In this document: one piece after another, positions 17,608 to 26,893 of the stretch
Position numbering within the stretch: the first letter of the stretch is position 1
How the letters are laid out: every line of letters starts with the position of its first letter
NCBI GenBank assembly: GCA_965200355.1
Contig: OZ241351.1
Coordinates: forward strand, 3,596,001-3,660,000
Source of the DNA: Bin18 sp965200355
Lineage (GTDB): Bacteria; Desulfobacterota; Binatia; Bin18
DNA length: 64,000 bases
Direction of reading: 5' to 3'
The notes under the pieces: model-generated
The model's input: the letters and a program-made list of their open reading frames with translations, nothing else
Database searches by the model: none
What the model was told of the DNA's origin: nothing
Position numbers and translations under genes: made by a program

Positions 17608-20550
17608 ATGCGTAGGAAGCGACCTCATACCCGCGTGTCGGCCGCTCGCCAGGATACGGCGGCACGCGGCGAGACGTTTTATCCGGGGCCAAGTCGTAAC
17701 CACTTGGCGGCTTTTCCGCCCAAGGAGCGCTGGGACGATTGGGTGGAGTTGGACTCTCGGGCCTGGCCGCAGCGCGTCGAACACCACTCCATGCTGGTTC
17801 CTACCACCTGCTTTAACTGCGAGTCGGCCTGTGGCCTGCTGGCCTATGTTGACCCAGAGACGCTCAGCATCAGAAAATTCGAGGGCAATCCTGAACATCC
17901 GGCCTCACGGGGTCGGAACTGCGCCAAAGGCCCGGCCACACTCAACCAAGTCAATGACCCCGACCGCATCCTCCATCCCCTGAAACGGACGGGTCAACGT
18001 GGCGCGGGCAAGTGGCAACAGGTCTCTTGGGACGAGGCGCTCCAGGATATTGCCGGCCGTCTCCGGCGAGCTCTCCAAGAAGGCCGGCATAAAGAAATCA
18101 TGTACCACGTGGGTCGCCCTGGCGAGGACGGCTACACCGAGCGCGTCCTGGCCGCCTGGGGAGTTGATGGCCATAACTCCCATACCAATATCTGCTCGTC
18201 CGGGGCGCGCGCCGGCTATCATTTTTGGATGGGGGCGGACCGCCCCAGCCCCGACCATGAACAGGCCGACGTGATCCTGCTCATCAGCGCCCACCTGGAA
18301 TCGGGCCATTATTTTAATCCGCACGCCCAGCGCATTATGGATGCCAAGCGGCGGGGAGCCAAGCTGATCGTCTTTGACGTCCGCCTGTCCAATAGCGCCA
18401 CCCATGCCGACCATTGGGTCGCCCCCTATCCAGGCAGTGAGGCCGTTATTCTGCTCGCCATCGCCAACCACCTGATTCAGAACGAACACTATGACCGTCC
18501 CTTCGTCCGTGACTGGTGGAACTGGCAGGAATATCTCCAAGAAGAGCGGCCAGACCTGGAGCCGACGTTTAAGAACTTTGAAGCCGTGCTGAAGCAGCTT
18601 TATACGCAATACAGCTTTGATTTTGCGGCCCAGGAATCCGGCGTTAGCGCACACACCCTTGAAGCCATCGCCACGCTGGTTGCCTCGGCGGGCACGCGCC
18701 TGGCGACCCACACCTGGCGGAGCGCGGCCGCCGGGAATCTCGGCGGCTGGCAGGTTGCGCGCGCCCTGTTTTTCCTCAACGCCCTGACGGGCGCGGTCGC
18801 CACCCCGGGCGGAACGTATCCCAATGCGTGGAATAAGTTTGTACCGCGCCCCATCCATACCCCGCCCCATCCCCCGATGTGGAATACCCTGTCCTGGCCA
18901 GCCGAGTATCCGCTGGCCCTGCACGAACTCTCCTTTCTGTTGCCGCATTTTCTGAAAGAAGAGCGCGCCAAACTCGACGTCTACTTCACTCGGGTGTATA
19001 ACCCGGTCTGGACCAATCCCGATGGGTTTTCGTGGATTGAAGCCCTCTGTGATGAACAGAAAATCGGCCTGCACATCGCCCTGACTCCGACCTGGAACGA
19101 GAGCGCGTATTTCGCCGATTACATCCTGCCCATGGGGGTCGGCAGCGAGCGCCACGATACGCATTCCTACGAAACGCATGACGCCCAGTGGCTCGGCTTC
19201 CGCCAGCCCGTCCTGCGAGCCGCCACAGAACGCCTCGGCCAGCCGGTGACAGACACGCGCCAGGTCAACCCAGGCGCAGTCTGGGAAGAGAACGAGTTCT
19301 GGATCGAGTTATCCTGGCAGGTTGACCCGGATGGCGCACTGGGGATACGCCGCTATTTTGAATCCAAAGCCCACCCAGGCCAGAAGCTGACCCTTGACGA
19401 GTATTACGGGTTTATCTTTGAGCACTCAGTCCCAGGGCTCCCGGCCCACGCCGCTGCCCAGGGACTGTCGCCGCTGGCCTATATGCGGCGCTACGGCGCG
19501 TTTGAAATCCAGAAGCACATAGGAGCGGTCCACACCCAAACAGTCCCACCGGCCGAGCTGGACAATATCCAGGTTGACCATCTGGGCCGGGTCTTCACCG
19601 CAAGCCCCAAGCCGGCCGGTCCGAATATCGTCCCCCTGCCCTCGCCGGACGGCGATACCGAGGGCCGGCGCCGGGTGGGCGTGACACTCGCCAGCCAAGA
19701 TGGGAACGTATATCGCGGCTTTCCAACCCCGAGCGGACGCCTGGAGTTTTATTCCAAGACGCTCAAGGACTGGGGCTGGCCAGAGTACGCCCTGCCGACC
19801 TATAGCCAGAGTCATATCCATCCCGACCGGCTCGCAGACGACCAGATGGTTCTGATCCCGACCTTTCGTCTCCCGGTCCAGATCCATACGCGGAGCGCCA
19901 ATGCCAAATGGCTGGACGAGATTGCCCACACCAACCCGCTCTGGCTGCATCCCGGCGATGCCAAACGCCTGGGCGTGGGTACCGGAGCCCTGGTCCGGGT
20001 CGAAACCGAGATCGGCTATTTTGTACTCAAAGCCTGGGTGACAGAGGGCATTCGACCCGGCGTCGTTGGCTGTAGTCACCACATGGGGCGCTGGAAACTT
20101 GACCAGGCTGGCCAGCGGCAGATGATGGCCACAGTCGGACTCGACCGAAACGGCAGCCAATGGCGTCTGTTCCGCAAGCAGGGCGTCCGCGCCTATCCGA
20201 GTGAGGATGCCGATAGCGCCCGCATCTGGTGGACGGATACCGGCGTGCATCAGAACCTGACCTTTCCGGTCCACCCCGACCCGGTCTCCGGCATGCACTG
20301 CTGGCACCAGGCCGTTCGCGTCCGCCCCGCTCAAAAGGGCGATCAGTACGGAGATATTCAGGTCGATACGGAAAAATCACATGCCGCGTATCAGCAGTGG
20401 CTCGCCCTGACCCGCCCGGCCAGTCAAGTCTCGCCCGACGGCACGCGACGCCCCTACTGGATGTTACGTCCACTCAAGCCGGGGCGAGCCCACTATCAGC
20501 TGCCTGAGGCGGAGCAACTGCCTGAGACGGAGCGGCCGCCGACGGACTGA
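17608..20550 (+). CDS. Molybdopterin oxidoreductase catalytic subunit, SoeA/PsrA-like
   Basis: 980 residues. Cys68, Cys71, Cys75 and Cys105 (CFNCESACG...GRNCAKG) bind the FS0 [4Fe-4S] cluster. Cys196 (TNICSSGARAGY) is the expected molybdenum ligand. The C-terminal MopB domain (LIPTFRLPVQIHTRSANAKW; LHPGDAKRLGV) binds the second pterin. There is no twin-arginine signal, so the enzyme is probably cytoplasmic, as in SoeABC sulfite-oxidising complexes and unlike periplasmic PsrA/PhsA. A persulfide dioxygenase upstream and a sulfate-type carrier downstream fit sulfite oxidation to sulfate with electrons to quinone. Polysulfide, arsenate or other substrates cannot be excluded by reading. The ribosome site GGGAG precedes the ATG. 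Confidence 0.85.
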   Translation: MRRKRPHTRVSAARQDTAARGETFYPGPSRNHLAAFPPKERWDDWVELDSRAWPQRVEHHSMLVPTTCFNCESACGLLAYVDPETLSIRKFEGNPEHPASRGRNCAKGPATLNQVNDPDRILHPLKRTGQRGAGKWQQVSWDEALQDIAGRLRRALQEGRHKEIMYHVGRPGEDGYTERVLAAWGVDGHNSHTNICSSGARAGYHFWMGADRPSPDHEQADVILLISAHLESGHYFNPHAQRIMDAKRRGAKLIVFDVRLSNSATHADHWVAPYPGSEAVILLAIANHLIQNEHYDRPFVRDWWNWQEYLQEERPDLEPTFKNFEAVLKQLYTQYSFDFAAQESGVSAHTLEAIATLVASAGTRLATHTWRSAAAGNLGGWQVARALFFLNALTGAVATPGGTYPNAWNKFVPRPIHTPPHPPMWNTLSWPAEYPLALHELSFLLPHFLKEERAKLDVYFTRVYNPVWTNPDGFSWIEALCDEQKIGLHIALTPTWNESAYFADYILPMGVGSERHDTHSYETHDAQWLGFRQPVLRAATERLGQPVTDTRQVNPGAVWEENEFWIELSWQVDPDGALGIRRYFESKAHPGQKLTLDEYYGFIFEHSVPGLPAHAAAQGLSPLAYMRRYGAFEIQKHIGAVHTQTVPPAELDNIQVDHLGRVFTASPKPAGPNIVPLPSPDGDTEGRRRVGVTLASQDGNVYRGFPTPSGRLEFYSKTLKDWGWPEYALPTYSQSHIHPDRLADDQMVLIPTFRLPVQIHTRSANAKWLDEIAHTNPLWLHPGDAKRLGVGTGALVRVETEIGYFVLKAWVTEGIRPGVVGCSHHMGRWKLDQAGQRQMMATVGLDRNGSQWRLFRKQGVRAYPSEDADSARIWWTDTGVHQNLTFPVHPDPVSGMHCWHQAVRVRPAQKGDQYGDIQVDTEKSHAAYQQWLALTRPASQVSPDGTRRPYWMLRPLKPGRAHYQLPEAEQLPETERPPTD

Positions 20551-22319
20551 TGCGACGTTTTCTTCCGTTTCTCGACCTCCGCTCTTACCAGCTTCGTCAT
20601 CTTTCCCAGGACCTGCTCGCCAGCCCGAGCGTGACCTTTCTCGATATTCCCCAAGGCGTGGCCTATGCCCTGATCGCCGGTCTGCCTCCGGTCATGGGCC
20701 TGTATGCTGCCGCCCTGCCGGCCATAGTGGGCGCGCTGTTCCGCAGCTCTCAGCATGTGGTGACCGGCCCGACGAACGCCGTAAGCCTGCTGGTGGGCAC
20801 GGCTGTCGCTGCCGAGGTGGCGCGCAGTGGCGCGAGCCCCATGACGGTCGGAGTCACCCTGGCCTTTCTGGTTGGGGTGGTCCAATTTCTGGCCGGGCTG
20901 CTGCGACTCGGCGCGCTCGCCGATTACATCTCGCAGCCGGTTGTCCGTGGGTATATCTCAGGAGCCGCGGTCCTGATTATGCTCGGTCAGCTTCCCAATG
21001 CCACCGGCACGGCCCGCGTGGCCGGCAATCCCGCCCAGATGTTCGGCGGCTGGCTGGCTTCACTCTCAGAAGCCCAGCTGCTCGCCGTCTTTTTCACGCT
21101 CGGCACAATTGCCTGTGTCCTGTGTCTGCGCCGCTATTATCCCCGCCTGCCGGCCTCGCTTATCGCCCTCGGGCTCAGCATCGTTGCGGCCCGGGTCTTT
21201 CAGTTGTCTGAGGCCGGACTCCAACTGGTTGCCGACCTCGCCCCGCTGCCAGCCGGCTTACCGCCGCTCACCGTCCCGCAATGGGACCAGTGGGCGGGCC
21301 TGCTGCCGACGGCGCTTGCTTGTGCCGTTCTGTCCCTGGTTGAGTCCAGCTCTGTGGCTCGCACGCTGGCCGCCAAGTCGGGGCAGCGGCTTGATATGGC
21401 CGCCGAATTTTCAGGTCAGGGACTGGCTAACATCGCCGCGGCTTTCTCCGGCGGCTATCCGGTCAGTGGCAGCCTGGCGCGTTCAACCTTGAACCAACAG
21501 GCCGGCGCCCAGAGCCGTCTATCGGCGCTGTTTTGCGGACTATTTATGCTGGCAGGGTTGCTCGTTCTTGGGCCGGTGGTCAATCAGACGCCGATTGCAA
21601 GTCTGGCCGGTCTGTTATTCGTCCTGGCCTTCGACCTCATCGATAGGCAGCACATCCGTCTGATACTGCGCGCCACCCGGGGCGACCGGGCGGCGTTTCT
21701 CGCCACGCTCGTCGGGACGTGGCTCGTCCCGCTGGACCAAGCCATTTATATGGGCGTTGGGATCAGTATGCTTCTCTTTTTACGGCGTGCCCAATTACTC
21801 ACAGTCCGAGAGATGACAATCGGTGAGAAAGGGCGTTTTCGGGAGGTTGACCCTGGGTCAGCAGAGCGGGGCCGGCACTGTTCGGCTATTCGCGTCCTCA
21901 ACCTGACGGGCCCATTATTTTTTGCCGCCGCAGGGGAGCTGCAAGCCACGCTTGAGCGTATGAATGCCGCACCTCATATCCGCGTCGTTATTCTCCGCAT
22001 CCGCCAGACGCAGGGCTTGGATATCACCATCGCCAGCCTGCTTGAATCCAGCCAGTGTCAGTTGGAAAGCGCCGGCAAAACCCTTCTCATTCTGGGTCTG
22101 CGGCCCGACGCCATGCAGTTATTTGAAAAAACCGGTATCGTGACCCGCATTGGGCCGGCGAATCTCTTCCCCGCTCAATCTGGCTGGTTTACCGCCCTGG
22201 AGGCCGCGCTCCGCCGCGCCCTTATCCTGGCAGGAGCGCATAGCTGCGGCACGCGCTGTCCGTTTGCCGCCTATCTCAGCGCGCAAGAGGCTCTCCGGGG
22301 TCATCCTGGGGGAGCATAG
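20550..22319 (+). CDS. SulP-family anion transporter with C-terminal STAS domain
   Basis: The N-terminal about 400 residues are the SulP/SLC26 membrane core (FLDIPQGVAYALIAGLPPVMGLYAAALPAIVGALF; GPTNAVSLLVG; GGYPVSGSLARSTLNQQAG), followed by a STAS regulatory domain (about 440-560, IRVLNLTGPLFFAAAGEL). The C-terminus has a short Cys pair (SCGTRCPF). Start and upstream stop overlap as TGATG, so translation is probably coupled to the molybdoenzyme gene. In this setting it is likely to move sulfate or sulfite, exporting the end product, although SulP proteins also carry bicarbonate and other anions. Confidence 0.9.
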   Translation: MRRFLPFLDLRSYQLRHLSQDLLASPSVTFLDIPQGVAYALIAGLPPVMGLYAAALPAIVGALFRSSQHVVTGPTNAVSLLVGTAVAAEVARSGASPMTVGVTLAFLVGVVQFLAGLLRLGALADYISQPVVRGYISGAAVLIMLGQLPNATGTARVAGNPAQMFGGWLASLSEAQLLAVFFTLGTIACVLCLRRYYPRLPASLIALGLSIVAARVFQLSEAGLQLVADLAPLPAGLPPLTVPQWDQWAGLLPTALACAVLSLVESSSVARTLAAKSGQRLDMAAEFSGQGLANIAAAFSGGYPVSGSLARSTLNQQAGAQSRLSALFCGLFMLAGLLVLGPVVNQTPIASLAGLLFVLAFDLIDRQHIRLILRATRGDRAAFLATLVGTWLVPLDQAIYMGVGISMLLFLRRAQLLTVREMTIGEKGRFREVDPGSAERGRHCSAIRVLNLTGPLFFAAAGELQATLERMNAAPHIRVVILRIRQTQGLDITIASLLESSQCQLESAGKTLLILGLRPDAMQLFEKTGIVTRIGPANLFPAQSGWFTALEAALRRALILAGAHSCGTRCPFAAYLSAQEALRGHPGGA

Positions 22320-22340
22320 AAAAACCAAGGAGTATTCCGG

Positions 22341-22457
22341 ATGAAATTACCAGCACCCTACGCAAGTTTATGGCGAGTCAACTCAGGGAGGCCCGATGAG
22401 AGAGTCAGAGATCAGCCGTATTCCACAATTTTCTCTTACGCCATAATTATGGATTGA
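22341..22457 (+). CDS. Short ORF after sulP, possible 5' remnant of a gene cut by the restriction island
   Basis: AAGGAG lies 7 nt before an ATG, 21 nt downstream of the SulP stop. The ORF encodes 38 residues (MKLPAPYASLWRVNSGR...) and its stop overlaps the 3' end of the opposite DUF3825 gene. The first 25 or so codons have the GC-rich composition of the neighbours; the last part is AT-rich like the island. This suggests a native gene of the sulfur operon whose 3' part was replaced when the island inserted. No family recognised. Confidence 0.3.
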   Translation: MKLPAPYASLWRVNSGRPDERVRDQPYSTIFSYAIIMD

Positions 22458-23278
22458 GCCACTCGCGGTCGGGACGTGTGATTAGACGGGCATCCACGTA
22501 CGCCATATCCATTGTGAGGACCGTCTTGATCCGGTAGAGCTTACCACTCTGGTCCTTTTCGGCCACCAACGCAAGGTCAGCCTCATGTTCGCTGGTAAGA
22601 TTGAGTGGGAGTAACAACTGTATACGGCCACGATACCAGTGTGGAATCGCAATCTTGTAATTACGTATGACCTTCTCCTTGAGCAGTCCAATAGACCCCT
22701 GAATTGCGGATATTGCCAGAGTTTTGTTGTCTTGGAGAGGGTCTGGCAAACGTTCGCGGTTTTCGCTGAATGAGTGGTCGTAATTCACATCTATCTCACA
22801 AGAAGTGTCAAACACCAAATCACTTGCGTTGTCGATATACGTTGCGATTGTGGGCAACGGATGAAAGTCAGACAGTTTTCTTGAATAGGAGTCAAAGAAT
22901 CCATAGAAATTCCAATCAGGTTGGCCACGTTCCTCAGCATTCCTGTTGCGGGAGAATGTTGCGTAAATATCTTTTTCGTTCTGAGTCTGGAGACTCGTGT
23001 TCAAACACGCTCGGTTGTTGTCAGCGGAATAGACGATTTTGTCCTGTTCCTGGCACCGGAGAAACGTATAGTTCAGGTAGTTAATAAGAATTGGAAAGTT
23101 TCGGTCCGAGCGTTTGAATTTCGAGCGGTGGAAATTCCACTCCTCATGTTTGGCGAGTGTTGCGAGCCGTTGATATGGAGTCTCCCATGTTTCACCTTCG
23201 TTGCCATTATAGCAGAAGTGCGCAAAAACCTCGTCGCGTGGCTGATCTCGGTAGCGTCTTATTAAGTTTGTATGTCAC
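22447..23278 (-). pseudogene. DUF3825 domain protein with an N-terminal frameshift
   Basis: The frame encodes a DUF3825 protein: PILINYLNYTFLRCQEQ, then DIYATFSRN, VNYDHSFSENRERLP and VIRNYKIAIPHWY. The open frame runs from 23274 down to 22447 but contains no ATG or GTG, and its only TTG (23004) lies inside the conserved domain. A GTG at 23278 has AGAGGAGA 8 nt upstream but is one frame off. Removing one A from the AAA run near 23268 joins it, giving MTYNLIRRYRDQPRDEVF and 276 residues in total. So one extra base disrupts the gene, or the base is an assembly error. It sits 60 nt downstream of the methyltransferase. Function unknown. Confidence 0.7.
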
Positions 23279-23338
23279 CGATTTCTCCTCTGTTCGGGCG
23301 TTGTCGCGGTGATAAATTACGTCCCACTCCTAGTTAGT

Positions 23339-24292
23339 TCAATATCTGGATGTCCGAGCATCGTATTTCCCCGTCGGCTCCAATAATCTCATTTGCTCCT
23401 GGCTTTGCGACTCGGATGGATATTGCTGTTCTACTGCCTGCTCAAAATTGCCTAATGCGTTTGCATGGTTCTTCAGGAACCACTTCCTATGATTCTCTAA
23501 ATATGGTGCCCGTACTTCAGGTTTCCGCAGGTCGAGTGGGACTCGTTCCATCCTGGGGTCAACACTATCAAATCCATTAAATTCTCTGGCTAATCGGGCT
23601 TTGCAAGACGCAACGTATTCAGGATTGATCTCGATGCCGCAGCCCTTGCGGTTCAACTGCTGACAAACGCGCAGAGTCGTCCCGCTTCCAACAAAAGGGT
23701 CCAAAACGAAAGTCCCTTCTTTGCTTGAAGCCAGCACCATTCTTTCGATCAATCCTTCCGGTTTCTGTGTTGGATGGTTCTGGCGATTCTCATTACAGTA
23801 ATGGACATGGGAGAATTGCCAGACGTCCCCTGGGTTAGCGCCACGCATATTGTTACGTTCACGATAATACTTCTGTGGAATGCGAATGGCATCTAAGTTG
23901 AAGATAAATTTTTTTGATTTCGTAAACATTAAAATATCGTCGTGTCGAGGAGAAAATCCCCTGGTCTTACCCATTCCCTGGGTGTAATGCCAAACGATCC
24001 AACTATTGAAAAACATTCTCAGCTCACGGTCGAGAATATCGTAGAGATACGAAATGAACCGGAAGCCCATGAATACATAAATTGTGCCGTGAGGCTTGAG
24101 AATGCGCTGAGCATGTTTAAGCCAGGTTTGCGAAAACTCTCGGTACTCATCAACCCCTTTAATGTCAGGGTTGTTCCCGTAGTCCTTACCCAAATTATAT
24201 GGGGGATCGGCGATAACGAGGTCAATGGACTCTGCTTCGATCCTCGGTAGCTCATCGAGGGCATCAGCCAAAATAATCTGTTGCTTAGTCAT
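23339..24292 (-). CDS. Type II site-specific DNA methyltransferase (beta-class, N6-adenine or N4-cytosine)
   Basis: 317 residues. The catalytic motif IV DPPYNLGKDY comes first (near residue 29) and the AdoMet-binding motif I FVLDPFVGSGTTLRV follows near residue 195, the beta-class order. VIADPPY with HPTQKPEGLIERMV is typical of restriction-modification partners. It starts 8 nt inside the 3' end of the restriction gene, the usual R-M coupling. Recognition site cannot be read from sequence. The gene is complete while its partner is broken, so it now acts as an orphan methylase. Composition is AT-richer than flanking genes. Confidence 0.9.
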   Translation of the reverse strand: MTKQQIILADALDELPRIEAESIDLVIADPPYNLGKDYGNNPDIKGVDEYREFSQTWLKHAQRILKPHGTIYVFMGFRFISYLYDILDRELRMFFNSWIVWHYTQGMGKTRGFSPRHDDILMFTKSKKFIFNLDAIRIPQKYYRERNNMRGANPGDVWQFSHVHYCNENRQNHPTQKPEGLIERMVLASSKEGTFVLDPFVGSGTTLRVCQQLNRKGCGIEINPEYVASCKARLAREFNGFDSVDPRMERVPLDLRKPEVRAPYLENHRKWFLKNHANALGNFEQAVEQQYPSESQSQEQMRLLEPTGKYDARTSRY

Positions 24293-25089
24293 CTAATTTT
24301 ATCCATCCATTCTTCTTCGCCAGTTCATACCACTGCTCAAAGCTCCGACGGGCGGACTGTAAATACTTTCGATCCAAGAGTTGGCAGAACTCCCACGTAG
24401 ACCGATTCTCAAGCTCGACGTAGTGAATATCTCTCACTTGGATCTGCCCCGTTCCCAACGCTGGGTTATAGTTCAGGTCTTTTGAGGAGATGAACTTGAG
24501 ATCATAAGCGTTGTAGGCAACCACTTCCATGATTCCGTCTACTAGACCTGTCTTCTCATTTCTTGTAGAGTGAACTCGGTGTCTAAGCGATAGAATGACG
24601 AACAGGTAATCAGGATCTTCCACGTACGCAGTACGAATCCGCGCATATGATGTAATGTTCGGAGATTTACCGCTTGACGTGATGTCCTCTGCCGTTGCCT
24701 TCACGTCAATCTCTGCTGTCATACCAGACTCAACTTTGCGATTCTTCCTGAATTAGAGAATAACATCGGCCATGTGGAGCCGTTCGACAGCCTGGACATT
24801 GATCAGGTAGTATTGATTACTTTTGTCTTCGAGAGCATCGTAGAACGTCTCCGCTGCCCAAGCCTCCACAGACGGACCTGCTACCTTGTTGATGTTCTCC
24901 ATCGGCAGGCCCCGTTTCAGACTGGTTCGGCAGGCCCCGTTTCAGACTGGTATCGATGAAAATTTTGTTCTTCTCCGCTCTAATTGCATCTCTGATTATC
25001 GATTCAATTGATGAAGTAACAAATCCAGAGCATTCGGAGTAATCATCGGATTGCTTTGGGATTTTGAATATCTGGTCGTTATAGTCCAT
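24285..25089 (-). pseudogene. Restriction endonuclease gene broken by a 25-bp tandem duplication and a nonsense codon
   Basis: The 3' part is an intact frame beginning TAEIDVKATAEDITS, with an E-x-D-x-K arrangement typical of PD-(D/E)xK nucleases. The 5' part, MDYNDQIFKIPKQSD from 25089, enters a 25-bp tandem duplication at 24903-24952 that shifts the frame. Deleting one copy restores MENINKVAGPSVEAW and the frame then runs into the 3' part (805 - 25 = 780 nt, 260 codons), except for one TAA in VIL*FRKNRK near 24752. Two independent lesions make loss of activity likely. The adjacent methyltransferase is whole. Specificity unknown. Confidence 0.78.
24903..24952. repeat. 25-bp tandem duplication inside the restriction gene
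   Basis: Two head-to-tail copies of CGGCAGGCCCCGTTTCAGAC plus five bases; the copies differ only at the last base. The core TCGGCAGGCCC appears a third time at about 25189, upstream of the gene, so it may be a recombination-prone motif. Confidence 0.95.
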
Positions 25090-25336
25090 AAGTTTTTAAG
25101 GGTCATAGAGTCCGTCGTCGATCACACTCACGGACGACTCGCCGGCGGATAATCCTTATATCCTCTGATACGTGAGTATAAATTATCGGCAGGCCCACGT
25201 CACGACGATTGCATCATTCCTAAGAGATGGCCCGCTCTACTCCGCCCTTTAAATCCCCTTGCCTTGGCCTCTGCGTCTGGTTACGTTGAGGCTGTCTTGT
25301 CGGAGGGGCTTGCATACAGGGGAAGGATATCACCGG
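25090..25336. other. Intergenic region at the right edge of the restriction island
   Basis: AT-rich sequence up to about 25,190 gives way to GC-rich sequence, marking the probable island boundary. It must hold the promoters of two divergent genes. I see no integrase, tRNA or direct repeat matching the left side. Confidence 0.5.
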
Positions 25337-26722
25337 ATGTCGCAGTACGTCGAAGGACCAGACGCAGGTCTTATTGTTGAAGACCCTGCCCAACTCATCG
25401 AATACTTCTTTGACGCCGCAAAGCCCCGCGAGGCGTGGCGTATTGGCACGGAGTACGAACTGCTGGGCGTGTCCCGTCGGAGCGGGCGCGCCGCGCGCTA
25501 TTCTGGACGGCGCGGCATTGAGCATATCCTGAGCCGCCTGGCTGACTCCATGGAATGGGAGCCCCAGGAAGAAGCCGGCCGTATTATCGCTCTCCAGGGG
25601 GAGCGCGCCAATATCGCGCTTGAACCCGGCGCGCAACTCGAACTCTCCGGCGAACAGTGCCAGACCATCCACTGCACCGACAAAGAACTCCGCCGGCATC
25701 TCACACATCTGCTCCCCATTGCCGACGCACTGGACATTGACTTCGTGAATCTGGGTGTCCAGCCGGTCAGCCCGCTCGACGACATCGAGTGGATTCCCAA
25801 AACACGCTATCAGATCATGGGTCCGTATATGGAGAGGGTCGGCACGCTGGGGCATCGCATGATGAAGCAGACCGCGTCCATTCAGGTCAATTTCGACTTC
25901 AGCGACGAAGCCGACGCCATGCTCAAGTTTAAGACCAGCATGGGCCTCGTCCCCATTCTGTCCGCCATGTTTGCCAACTCCCCGATTTCAGAGGGCAGTC
26001 TGAACGGTTTTATGACCATGCGCGGCCACGTCTGGACGGAGACGGACAAACGCCGCTGTGGCCTGCTGCCCTTTGCGTTTGCTGACGCGCCGACATTTGA
26101 AGACTATGCCGAATACGCCCTAAATATCCCCATGTATTTCATCGTGCGGAAGGGCCAGTGGATCAATATGACCCATATGTCCTTTCGGCAATTCCTGGAA
26201 GAAGGACACGCCGGCGAACGTCCCACCCTGGAGGACTGGGGCATTCACCTCACGACCCTCTTTCCAGAAGTGCGGATCAAAAAATACCTGGAGATCCGCT
26301 GCTTCGACAACCAGCCGTTTGCCTATATGCTGGCCGTACCGGCCCTCACCAAAGGCATCTTTTTTGATACCGACCCACTGCTGGCCGCCTGGGACCTGGT
26401 CAAAAAATGGAGCTGGGACGAACGCCTCGAAGCCTATTATCAAGCCCATCGTCAAGCCCTGGGTGCCCGCGTGCGGGGCATACGCCTGCTCGACCTGGCC
26501 AAAGAACTGGTAGCGATTGCCTGGGAGGGCCTAGAGCGGCATAACGACTGCAACGAGGCTGGGGCAAACGAGACCATCTATCTTGAGCGGCTGCGTGAGG
26601 AGGTCAACATAGGCCAATGTCCGGCCTATCGCGTGATTGAAGAGTGGATGACCCACTGGAACTACAACACCAAACGCCTCGTTGACGGCACGGCCTACCG
26701 GCTGCCGGACGAGAGCGAATAA
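25337..26722 (+). CDS. gshA: Glutamate-cysteine ligase (GCS2/plant-type GshA family)
   Basis: 461 residues with the GCL signatures: WRIGTEYELLGV (ATP/Glu binding, near residue 35), GRIIALQGERANIALEPGAQLELSG, TASIQVNFDFSDEADAMLKF, HMSFRQFLEEG and LEIRCFDNQP. The enzyme joins glutamate and cysteine, the first step of glutathione synthesis. The plant/alpha-proteobacterial-type GCL is usually redox-regulated. The ATG at 25337 is supported by GGGGAAGGA about 10 nt upstream; the ORF extends further upstream without homology. Glutathione would supply the GSSH substrate for the persulfide dioxygenase 9 kb away. gshB is not in the window. Confidence 0.9.
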   Translation: MSQYVEGPDAGLIVEDPAQLIEYFFDAAKPREAWRIGTEYELLGVSRRSGRAARYSGRRGIEHILSRLADSMEWEPQEEAGRIIALQGERANIALEPGAQLELSGEQCQTIHCTDKELRRHLTHLLPIADALDIDFVNLGVQPVSPLDDIEWIPKTRYQIMGPYMERVGTLGHRMMKQTASIQVNFDFSDEADAMLKFKTSMGLVPILSAMFANSPISEGSLNGFMTMRGHVWTETDKRRCGLLPFAFADAPTFEDYAEYALNIPMYFIVRKGQWINMTHMSFRQFLEEGHAGERPTLEDWGIHLTTLFPEVRIKKYLEIRCFDNQPFAYMLAVPALTKGIFFDTDPLLAAWDLVKKWSWDERLEAYYQAHRQALGARVRGIRLLDLAKELVAIAWEGLERHNDCNEAGANETIYLERLREEVNIGQCPAYRVIEEWMTHWNYNTKRLVDGTAYRLPDESE

Positions 26723-26893
26723 GGAGCCGCCCCTCCCTCAACGCCGTTTTCCTCCCTGCGTCGCACCGCCGAGAACCGGAGCGAGACGGCCCCCTGACTC
26801 CTGTCTCATCCCCCCTGCCCTGTTCTGTTTCCCCCCTCCGCGTTTCGTGTTATGAAATCGCTACACAACGACTGAAAAAAGAAGGAGGCTCGT

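Noticed and set aside
17905..20334. Long minus-strand ORFs opposite the molybdoenzyme gene
   Set aside because: Shadow frames of a GC-rich gene; no motif, ribosome site or signal.
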